In this document: positions 1 to 5,152 of the stretch, in pieces
Position numbering within the stretch: position 1 is the first letter of the stretch
How the letters are laid out: each line of letters starts with the position of its first letter
From: an uncultured Fidelibacterota bacterium
Lineage (GTDB): Bacteria; Fidelibacterota; Marinisomatia; Marinisomatales; UBA8229
DNA length: 5,152 nucleotides
Assembly (NCBI GenBank): GCA_913054425.1
Contig: CAJXJG010000137.1
Span: 1 to 5,152 of the forward strand
Reading direction: 5' to 3'
Program-made: the position numbers and the translations under genes
The notes under the pieces: generated by a model
The model's database searches: none
What the model was told of the DNA's origin: nothing
What the model saw: only the letters and a program-made list of their open reading frames with translations

Positions 1-54
1 GCTAAAATTTTGTTTAATGATGTCACTAATTAGCTATTAAGAAACTTAAGCTTT
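1..54 (+). other. 5' leader / intergenic region
   Basis: This short non-coding stretch precedes the large gene. It has an in-frame TAG at 31-33, which stops the reading frame from extending upstream and makes the ATG at 55 the first usable start. The bases before the ATG are AT-rich with no GGAGG-like element. That is common in Bacteroidota-type genomes, where initiation often does not depend on Shine-Dalgarno pairing. No convincing promoter or terminator can be named in so short a piece, and any promoter probably lies upstream of the window. Confidence 0.6.
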
Positions 55-114
55 ATGAATAAACTGCTTCAATCAGTATACCTATACCTGGGTCTTTTTA
101 CCGTTCTGCAAGGG
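55..114 (+). other. Signal peptide (Sec-type, predicted)
   Basis: Residues 1-20 have one lysine (K3) followed by a hydrophobic run (LLQSVYLYLGLFTVLQG). Cleavage is most likely near G20/F21, because the following LEVAYPNLSF resembles the usual mature start of this dehydrogenase family. The n-region is short and the cleavage site is not a textbook AxA, so the exact site is uncertain. Sec export is required for any T9SS cargo, which fits the C-terminal sorting domain. Confidence 0.7.
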
Positions 115-3100
115 TTCCAGCTTGAAGTCGCTTATCCGAACCTGAGCTTTGTCCGGCCATTAGACCTTCAGCACCCTCCTGACAATTCTGACCGCATCTT
201 TGTGGTAACTCAAGAAGGAATCATCTACGTATTTCCCAACGATCCGGATGTTGCCCAGGCATCAGTATTCCTGGACATCCGCAACACGGTGGATGACAGC
301 GGGAATGAAATGGGACTTTTAGGTCTGGCTTTTCATCCGAAATACTCTGAGAACGGTTACTTTTTTGTTGATTATACAGCAGGGAACCCAAGGCGAACAG
401 TGATTGCTAGGTATAGTGTCAATCCACAGAATCCAGATTCAGCGGATCCAACCAGTGAGTTGGTTATTCTGGAGATTAATCAGCCTTACACAAATCATAA
501 CGGCGGGCAGATTCAGTTTGGTCCTGAGGAAGGAGAACAGAATGAAAATTATCTCTACATAGCGATGGGAGATGGGGGATCTGCGGGTGATCCTCAAGAG
601 AATGGTCAGAATCTTGAGACGCTATTGGCTACCCTTCTCCGTATCGATGTGGATAATCCCGATAACGGCCAAAACTATGGCATTCCCGCTGATAATCCAT
701 TTGTCGAAAACGTGCACGGTTATCGAGAAGAGATTTACGCATGGGGACTTCGAAATCCCTGGCGGTTCAGTTTTGATCCTGTTACCGATTGGCTCTGGGT
801 TGCGGATGTTGGGCAGTACGAATGGGAGGAAATTGATATCGTGGAGAGCGGACTCAATTACGGCTGGAATACCATGGAAGGGGCTCACTGCTACGATCCT
901 CCTGTTGACTGTGACCAGACGGGGCTGGAATTCCCGATCTGGGAATACAGCCAGGATGCTGGGGACTGCTCCATCACAGGAGGATTCGTCTATCGCGGGA
1001 GTCGTATTCCAGCACTATATGGACGTTACATTTACGGTGATTACTGCACGGGGCGCATCTGGGCTTTGCAGTACTTCGAGGATAATATCCCACCATCAAA
1101 CGAACTGTTGCTGGACACGCCGCACCACATTTCATCCTTCGGTCTGGATGAAAACGACGAACTCTATATTTGTTCATTTGATGGAAATATTTACCGCTTT
1201 AACTATCCCCCTACTGCTGAGGATGATTCCATACTGACTCCTATGAATACTTCCGTTTTGATTGATGTGCTGGCAAACGACAGCGATTACGAAAATGACC
1301 TCTTCACTATCTCCGCTGTATCTAACCCGGAAAATGGTACAGCTGTAATTCAGGATGATAATATTTTTTACACTCCAAACGATGGATTCAGCGGAATGGA
1401 TGCGTTTCTTTATACCGTAACAGATGAACCCGGCGGAGAATCACAGGCACAGGTAGAAGTTTATGTCGAGGAAGAACCTCAACCCACTCTTTTCTTTACA
1501 CCCAATTACTTTAACATCTTTCTCGATCCGGATCAAACCAATACCAGTATTTTCTCGATTTACAATTTTGGTGATGCAGGTTCTGTTCTTTCATACGACC
1601 TCTCATTGACTTCGTTTCAAAATCCGGGAGGTGGCCCCGATGGAGGTGGTTATTTTTGGACAGATTCCGAACTGGAGCCTTCTATTTCTTATGAATGGAT
1701 CGATATCACCGGAATAGGTACACAGATCACATTTCCCAACAATGATCAGGCTGGTGATTCAATCAGCATCGGATTCGATTTCCCCTTTTACGGTGAAACT
1801 TACTTGGACTGCATCATAAACCCAAATGGCTGGTTGGGGTTCGGCAGCGATAACACTGAATGGGATAACGTGGAATTACCGTCTCCCAGCGCTCCCTCTC
1901 CAGCAATATTTGGTTTCTGGGATGATTTAAATCCTGTCAACGATAACTGTAATGAATATTGTTCTGGAGATGTCTATTATCATTCCGATTCTACCAGAAT
2001 CGTCGTATGGTATAATCAGGTAGCACATTGGTGGGAAGGAAATGAAAACAGCCATTATGATTTCCAGATTGTGCTGTATCCATCCGGTGATATTCAATTT
2101 AATTATGCAGAAATTTCGGGAACTCATTCGGCTACTATTGGAATTCAGAGTGCAAACGGGGAAACAGGATTACAAGTTGCTTTTACCAATAATGATTATG
2201 CACACGATGGCCATTCTGTCCGAATTAGCACAGGACCGGACTGGATTTCTATTTCTCCCACAGAAGGTGAGAGTGAACAGGGATCAGGCAGCCAAAGTAT
2301 TGAAGTCAGTGTAAGCAGTGCCGGATTAGAAAATGGTGATTACTATGCTGCTATACTTATTCTTAGTAACGGAGGCTCTGGTGTTCTCCCTGTCTTTTTG
2401 GATGTACCGCTTCCCTCCATATCCATTACAAGTCCAGGCCCAGGAGAGAGCTTTGATCCGGGGTATCGTGAGGTTTCATTTGAATTGTTTAACTTCGAAC
2501 CGGGAGAGGGTATACTTTCAGATGGTCATATTGAATTGTATATAAACGGAAGTTTTACAGCAAATTATTATTCATCGGATACTATTACAGTAGCGAACCT
2601 GGTTGAAGGAACAAATGAAATTAAACTGCGCCTGGTTGATAGAAACGGAGGAGAAATCCCGCCGGATATATTTGATGAGGTAGATTTTATTATTAATCCG
2701 GAAGAGATTCTATTCCATGTTGAATCCGTTTCCCCCCAATCCCAACTCATAACTGCGCCAGTGGATAGTGATATTACAATTGATTTTGATAATGCAGTAG
2801 ATCCATCAACAGTGAACAGTTCTACTATCCGGGTCTTTGGTCAATGGACTGGCATCATGCCGGGACTCTTTATGTTGGAGGATGGAAATCAGCGGGTTCG
2901 CTTTATGCCAGCTAACGAATTTTCCGCCGGGGAACACATTACGATCACAATTTCAAAATACGTGCTGAGCATTGATGGTGACCCGCTTGTTCACGGATAT
3001 GCGTGGCAATACTGGACAGCCAGCGGACCCGGGTCGCTGGATCTTATTGAGATTGATAAATTTTCCACCCGCCTGCCTTTTGAAGGATGGATTCAGACCT

Positions 3101-5152
3101 ATGGCTCTTATTCCGGAGATCTGAATGGTGATGGTTTTCACGATTATACTGTTCCAAATGAAAGAGGTAATGATGTGCGAGTCTGGCTGAATGACGGGGA
3201 GGGAAATTATGATCATAATGACTTTTCGGTTTATGATGTTCCTAATGGTTCTTACCCCAGCACAAATCATGGCGCTGACTTTAACAATGATGGCCTGCTT
3301 GACTTTGTTGTAGGCAACACTCACTCAAATACAATTTGTGTATTTATTGGAGATGGGCTTGGCGCTCTTGCGCCTTCTGTGTGTTATGAAGCAGATCAAA
3401 GTGTCCGGGGTATGAGCGTGATGGACCTGGATGCCGATGGCGATTCTGATATAATTACAACCAACCGTGATGGAAATAACATTACCATTCTTCCCAACTT
3501 AGGGGGAGGCATTTTCACTACCCGAATTCCAATCGAGGTTGGCGGAGGCAAGGAAAATTCGGCTGCCTGCGGCGACGCTAACGAGGACGGTATAATGGAT
3601 CTATTTGTTGGAACCTACGAAAGTGATGAAATTTTGCTCCTGCTTGGGGATGGAAACGGAGGATTAATCCCCACCTCATCTGTTGAATTACAAGGCTCAG
3701 CCTGGATGATTGTTACAGGCGATGTAAATGGAGATGGCCATGTTGATGTGGTGAGCGCCAACTCGTATACTGATGATGCAGCCGTAATTTTTGGTGATGG
3801 CCAGGGGAATCTTTCTCTGCCAACACTCTACCCGGTTGTGGGGTTTCCCCTGGATATTAATCTGGGAGATATTGACGGGGATGGCGATCTTGACCTGGTA
3901 ACAAGCAGTCTTGGTGTTGCCCATGAGCGTGATGATGATCGGGCGCTATTGTTTGCATCCTTCAATACAGTAGATGAAGATACCGGAGCCTGGACTATTT
4001 ATGAGAATGACGGGAATGGGAATTTCGGCAACCCTCGGATTTTATATTCGGTTGATGCCGCCTCATGCGCAACCCTGCACGATAGAGACAGGGATGGAGA
4101 CCTTGATTTAACGGGAATTGATGAATCGGATGATTATATCTATGTTTTTGATAACATCGGCCCCGATAACCAGGCGATTTATATTGACCATATGGAATCC
4201 TGGAATTTAGTGGGATTGCCCCTTGAAGTATTAATTTCAAACTATCAGCAAGTCTTTCCCGATGCCATGGACGGTACACTCTATTCTTTTTCGGAAAATG
4301 GAACATATGAAATTGAAACAGACTTGATAGCCGGAAACGGCTATTGGCTGCGATTTCCCAGCGCCGGATCAAACCCTGTAATTGGCCTGCCTATGAATGA
4401 AGTGATAATTCCTCTCACAACGGGCTGGAATCTCCTGGCCGGGATATCAACAAGTATTCCTATTGAGAACATTGGTGATCCAGGTGGTCTGGTCGTTCCG
4501 GGAACAATGTATGGCTTTAACGGGAATTATATTGAGGCAGAAATTATTGAACCGGGTTATGGTTATTGGCTGCGGAGTTATGGGGATGGAGAAATCACAA
4601 TCTCTGATACTCTCCCGGCCGGAAAATTGCGTAACACCCCAATGCTGGAAAACCCAAATACTATCATAATTTCTAATCGGACTCTCTATTTTGGTGAAAA
4701 AATTCCAGGAGAGGAAAAACTCAGTTACAGTCTCCCACCCAAGCCTCCGGGTGGTATTGATGTACGCTTTACCGGAGATTGGAAAGTGTGCGATGATAAT
4801 TGTATCATTGAGATAACAGGTGCAGAAGATGATCTATCGGTAGAATTCACCATCAGGCCCGGGGAGTTGTGGGAATTAACGAATGGAGAAACCGATAAAA
4901 AATATCCACTGAACGGAACAGGACACATTTCCTATCTTGAGGTAGGCGAATCCTTTACTCTCAAAAAAACAAAAACAAGCCTGGTTCCCGATACTTATGC
5001 TCTTCACCAGAATTATCCCAACCCCTTCAACCCAATTACGACTCTCCGCTATGACCTGCCGGAACAATCCCAGGTTACGCTCACCGTTTATGATCTCATG
5101 GGCAGGGAACTTATCCAACTTGTGAATGAAAAACAAAATGCCGGATATAAAT
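55..5152 (+). CDS. Secreted multidomain PQQ-dependent sugar dehydrogenase-like protein with FG-GAP repeats and T9SS type A sorting domain (3' partial)
   Basis: One uninterrupted frame of 1,699 codons runs off the window end. ATG 55 is chosen because it follows an in-frame TAG at 31-33 and begins a hydrophobic signal peptide. Domains in order: signal peptide 1-20; GSDH/YliI-like propeller 24-382, with NHNGGQIQFGPE around H148, MGDGG at 171-175 and WGLRNPWRF at 230-238; cadherin-like domain 385-471; BACON-like domain 477-784 with an inserted module 546-723; Ig-like 788-882; SbsA-like Ig 888-990; seven Asp-loop FG-GAP repeats 1003-1370; tandem WNL/GYWLR repeats 1383-1511; pre-sorting domain 1531-1640; T9SS sorting domain from about 1646. 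By family knowledge, the first domain oxidises aldose sugars using PQQ in the periplasm or outside the cell. Substrate and activity here are inference. About 35-40 more codons are probably missing. Many homologues with this N-terminal domain are annotated only as sugar dehydrogenase, which understates the remaining three quarters. There is no neighbouring gene in the window to suggest a pathway. Confidence 0.93.
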   Translation, partial: MNKLLQSVYLYLGLFTVLQGFQLEVAYPNLSFVRPLDLQHPPDNSDRIFVVTQEGIIYVFPNDPDVAQASVFLDIRNTVDDSGNEMGLLGLAFHPKYSENGYFFVDYTAGNPRRTVIARYSVNPQNPDSADPTSELVILEINQPYTNHNGGQIQFGPEEGEQNENYLYIAMGDGGSAGDPQENGQNLETLLATLLRIDVDNPDNGQNYGIPADNPFVENVHGYREEIYAWGLRNPWRFSFDPVTDWLWVADVGQYEWEEIDIVESGLNYGWNTMEGAHCYDPPVDCDQTGLEFPIWEYSQDAGDCSITGGFVYRGSRIPALYGRYIYGDYCTGRIWALQYFEDNIPPSNELLLDTPHHISSFGLDENDELYICSFDGNIYRFNYPPTAEDDSILTPMNTSVLIDVLANDSDYENDLFTISAVSNPENGTAVIQDDNIFYTPNDGFSGMDAFLYTVTDEPGGESQAQVEVYVEEEPQPTLFFTPNYFNIFLDPDQTNTSIFSIYNFGDAGSVLSYDLSLTSFQNPGGGPDGGGYFWTDSELEPSISYEWIDITGIGTQITFPNNDQAGDSISIGFDFPFYGETYLDCIINPNGWLGFGSDNTEWDNVELPSPSAPSPAIFGFWDDLNPVNDNCNEYCSGDVYYHSDSTRIVVWYNQVAHWWEGNENSHYDFQIVLYPSGDIQFNYAEISGTHSATIGIQSANGETGLQVAFTNNDYAHDGHSVRISTGPDWISISPTEGESEQGSGSQSIEVSVSSAGLENGDYYAAILILSNGGSGVLPVFLDVPLPSISITSPGPGESFDPGYREVSFELFNFEPGEGILSDGHIELYINGSFTANYYSSDTITVANLVEGTNEIKLRLVDRNGGEIPPDIFDEVDFIINPEEILFHVESVSPQSQLITAPVDSDITIDFDNAVDPSTVNSSTIRVFGQWTGIMPGLFMLEDGNQRVRFMPANEFSAGEHITITISKYVLSIDGDPLVHGYAWQYWTASGPGSLDLIEIDKFSTRLPFEGWIQTYGSYSGDLNGDGFHDYTVPNERGNDVRVWLNDGEGNYDHNDFSVYDVPNGSYPSTNHGADFNNDGLLDFVVGNTHSNTICVFIGDGLGALAPSVCYEADQSVRGMSVMDLDADGDSDIITTNRDGNNITILPNLGGGIFTTRIPIEVGGGKENSAACGDANEDGIMDLFVGTYESDEILLLLGDGNGGLIPTSSVELQGSAWMIVTGDVNGDGHVDVVSANSYTDDAAVIFGDGQGNLSLPTLYPVVGFPLDINLGDIDGDGDLDLVTSSLGVAHERDDDRALLFASFNTVDEDTGAWTIYENDGNGNFGNPRILYSVDAASCATLHDRDRDGDLDLTGIDESDDYIYVFDNIGPDNQAIYIDHMESWNLVGLPLEVLISNYQQVFPDAMDGTLYSFSENGTYEIETDLIAGNGYWLRFPSAGSNPVIGLPMNEVIIPLTTGWNLLAGISTSIPIENIGDPGGLVVPGTMYGFNGNYIEAEIIEPGYGYWLRSYGDGEITISDTLPAGKLRNTPMLENPNTIIISNRTLYFGEKIPGEEKLSYSLPPKPPGGIDVRFTGDWKVCDDNCIIEITGAEDDLSVEFTIRPGELWELTNGETDKKYPLNGTGHISYLEVGESFTLKKTKTSLVPDTYALHQNYPNPFNPITTLRYDLPEQSQVTLTVYDLMGRELIQLVNEKQNAGYK
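124..1200 (+). other. GSDH/YliI-type PQQ-dependent sugar dehydrogenase domain
   Basis: Residues 24-382 have the length and motif order of the glucose/sorbosone dehydrogenase family, a six-bladed beta-propeller. Visible motifs are GLLGLAFHPKYSENGYFFV (87-105), NHNGGQIQFGPE with H148 in the place of the catalytic histidine, LYIAMGDGG with D173, LLRIDVDNP (194-202), YAWGLRNPWRFSFDP with R233, VADVGQYEWEEID (249-261), NYGW, GGFVYRGSRIP and the closing ELYICSFDGNIYRF. In soluble glucose dehydrogenase the equivalent His and Arg act on the substrate and PQQ. Cysteines C279/C286 and C305/C331 could form disulfides outside the cytoplasm. The domain has only one lysine (K96), so the lysine that binds PQQ in Acinetobacter soluble GDH has no obvious counterpart. 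Cofactor use is therefore likely but not proven. Confidence 0.88.
1207..1467 (+). other. Cadherin-like / VCBS-type Ig domain
   Basis: Residues 385-471 match the common tandem bacterial cadherin-like module. It opens with PPTAEDDS, followed by VLIDVLANDSDYENDLFTI, NPENGTAVIQ, IFYTPNDGFSGMDAF and LYTVTDEPGG. The VLANDSDxxND segment is the family's usual Asp-rich, probably Ca-binding, edge. Such modules act as extracellular spacers or adhesion units. It follows the dehydrogenase domain with almost no linker. Confidence 0.82.
1483..2406 (+). other. BACON-like Ig sandwich interrupted by an inserted beta-module
   Basis: Residues 477-522 look like the first half of a BACON-type sandwich (FSIYNFGDAGSVLSYDLSL). 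Residues 727-784 look like its second half (GPDWISISPTEGE, then SIEVSVSSAGLENGDYYAA and ILILSNGG). Between them, residues 546-723 (bases 1690-2223) carry a separate module: YEWIDITGIGT, IGFDFPFYGETY (572-583), INPNGWLGFGS, FGFWDDLNP (619-627), YDFQIVLYPSGDIQFNYAEI and ATIGIQSANG. The inserted module is a recurrent component of large secreted FCB-group proteins. Its ligand is not known to me, and the nesting is my reading of the motif order. Confidence 0.65.
2416..2700 (+). other. Ig-like beta-sandwich domain
   Basis: Residues 788-882 begin SISITSPGPGESFDPG and contain VSFELFNFEPGEGILSDG, HIELYINGSF and LVEGTNEIKLRLVDRNGG. This is the pattern of bacterial Ig-like modules that follow the phrase 'ITSP.(D/G)G'. 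It probably serves as a structural spacer. No catalytic motif is visible. Confidence 0.65.
2716..3024 (+). other. SbsA-type (Big_5) Ig-like domain
   Basis: Residues 888-990 show the hallmark order of SbsA Ig domains: VESVSPQSQLITAPVDSDIT, then IDFDNAVDPSTVNSSTIRV, VRFMPANEFSAGEHITITIS and a closing YWTA. The family is found in surface-layer and secreted proteins as a stalk module. Here it directly precedes the second propeller. Confidence 0.8.
3061..4164 (+). repeat. Seven FG-GAP/VCBS-type repeats, predicted seven-bladed beta-propeller
   Basis: Asp-rich Ca-loop motifs of the form DxNxDGxxD occur seven times, starting at residues 1022 (DLNGDGFHD), 1075 (DFNNDGLLD), 1124 (DLDADGDSD), 1174 (DANEDGIMD), 1223 (DVNGDGHVD), 1272 (DIDGDGDLD) and 1343 (DRDRDGDLD). 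Spacing is 53, 49, 50, 49, 49 and 71 residues. Each unit also has a strand ending like VFIGDGLG or VIFGDGQGN. Seven units of about 50 residues is the layout of integrin-alpha-like propellers with one Ca per blade loop. The last interval is about 20 residues longer, containing an acidic insert (ERDDDRALL and VDEDTGAW). The domain likely mediates binding or structural support outside the cell. Confidence 0.87.
4201..4587 (+). repeat. Tandem WNL...GYWLR repeat pair
   Basis: Two diverged copies of about 55 residues lie in tandem. Copy A is residues 1383-1437 (WNLVGLPLEV, LYSFSENGTYEIE, GNGYWLRFPSAG). Copy B is residues 1458-1511 (WNLLAGISTSIPI, MYGFNGNYIEAE, GYGYWLRSYGDG). Each runs from a Trp-Asn-Leu strand through a Tyr-x-Phe strand to a GYWLR strand, about 75 residues apart. 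I recognise the pattern from C-terminal regions of secreted FCB-group proteins but cannot give it a function. Confidence 0.7.
4648..4974 (+). other. Pre-sorting beta domain with CxxxC
   Basis: Residues 1532-1640 sit between the WNL repeats and the sorting domain. Visible pieces are TIIISNRTLYFGEKI, LPPKPPGGIDVRFTGDWKV, C1579 and C1583 in a CDDNC arrangement, IEITGAEDDLSVEFTIRPGE, and VGESFTLKK. It resembles the small beta domain often found just before T9SS sorting domains in these large proteins. The two cysteines could form a tight disulfide. Function is unknown. Confidence 0.55.
4990..5152 (+). other. T9SS type A C-terminal sorting domain (truncated by window end)
   Basis: From residue 1646 the sequence PDTYALHQNYPNPFNPITT, then LRYDLPEQSQVTLTVYDLMG and REL, is the typical start of the type A sorting domain. 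This domain directs cargo through the type IX secretion system and is normally removed by the PorU sortase when cargo is attached to the surface. The usual ending (a W-D-x-x-N segment, an SGxYxYxL strand and a basic KMxLxK-like terminus) would lie in the next 35-40 codons, beyond the window. The QNYPNPFNP form is typical of Balneolota, Ignavibacteriota, Calditrichota and related lineages. Confidence 0.93.

Noticed and set aside
1..20. A possible Bacteroidota -7 promoter box (TAnnTTTG-like) in the TAAAATTTTG stretch
   Set aside because: The spacing between TA and TTTG is wrong by two bases, and the matching upstream -33 element would lie outside the window.
42..54. Near-palindromic AAACTTAAGCTTT before the start codon as an operator or hairpin
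   Set aside because: The symmetry is imperfect, and short AT-rich palindromes like this are expected by chance.
572..1237. A 221-codon open stretch in the +2 frame
   Set aside because: It lies wholly inside the dehydrogenase domain, whose own frame shows clear family motifs. The alternative translation is rich in Arg, Trp and Ile with no recognisable domain, so it is a shadow frame.
3118..4107. Periodic Asp/Gly-coding DNA motifs that might suggest a DNA repeat array or CRISPR
   Set aside because: The periodicity is about 150 bases and in frame. Only the protein motif is conserved, not the DNA sequence, and there are no identical direct repeats or spacers.
3995..4372. Antisense open stretch of 125 codons (and a similar one at 2953-3324)
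   Set aside because: Both are opposite the FG-GAP and WNL repeat regions. Asp/Gly-rich codons leave few stops on the complementary strand. Neither has a recognisable domain or start context.

Overview
The window is almost entirely one very large protein-coding gene on the + strand. It opens at an ATG at position 55, just after an in-frame TAG at 31-33, and stays open without a stop to the last base: 1,699 complete codons plus one base. The 3' end of the gene lies outside the window. Only the first 54 bases are non-coding.

The product is a secreted, multidomain, mostly beta-structured protein. In order it has: (1) a short hydrophobic signal peptide; (2) a PQQ-dependent sugar dehydrogenase-like (GSDH/YliI-type) six-bladed propeller, about residues 24-382; (3) a cadherin-like Ca-binding Ig domain, about 385-471; (4) a BACON-like Ig sandwich, about 477-784, apparently split by an inserted module carrying IGFDFPFYGETY; (5) an Ig-like domain, about 788-882; (6) an SbsA-type Ig domain, about 888-990; (7) seven FG-GAP/VCBS-like Asp-rich repeats, about 1003-1370, probably a seven-bladed propeller; (8) a tandem pair of WNL...GYWLR repeats, about 1383-1511; (9) a pre-sorting domain with a CxxxC motif; (10) the start of a type IX secretion system (T9SS) type A sorting domain containing QNYPNPFNP, cut by the window edge.

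The QNYPNPFNP-type sorting signal, the absence of a clear Shine-Dalgarno sequence, the moderate GC content and the Asp/Gly/Asn-rich extracellular domains point to a T9SS-bearing member of the Bacteroidota/FCB group. Balneolota, Rhodothermota, Ignavibacteriota, Calditrichota or KSB1-like lineages are likelier than a gut Bacteroides. The exact phylum cannot be fixed from one gene.

The simplest reading is an exported or cell-surface protein. A possible sugar-oxidising propeller is held at the N-terminus, followed by a stalk of adhesive or Ca-binding modules and a second propeller. T9SS would carry it across the outer membrane and attach or release it. No RNA gene, mobile element, CRISPR array, terminator or second gene is visible.
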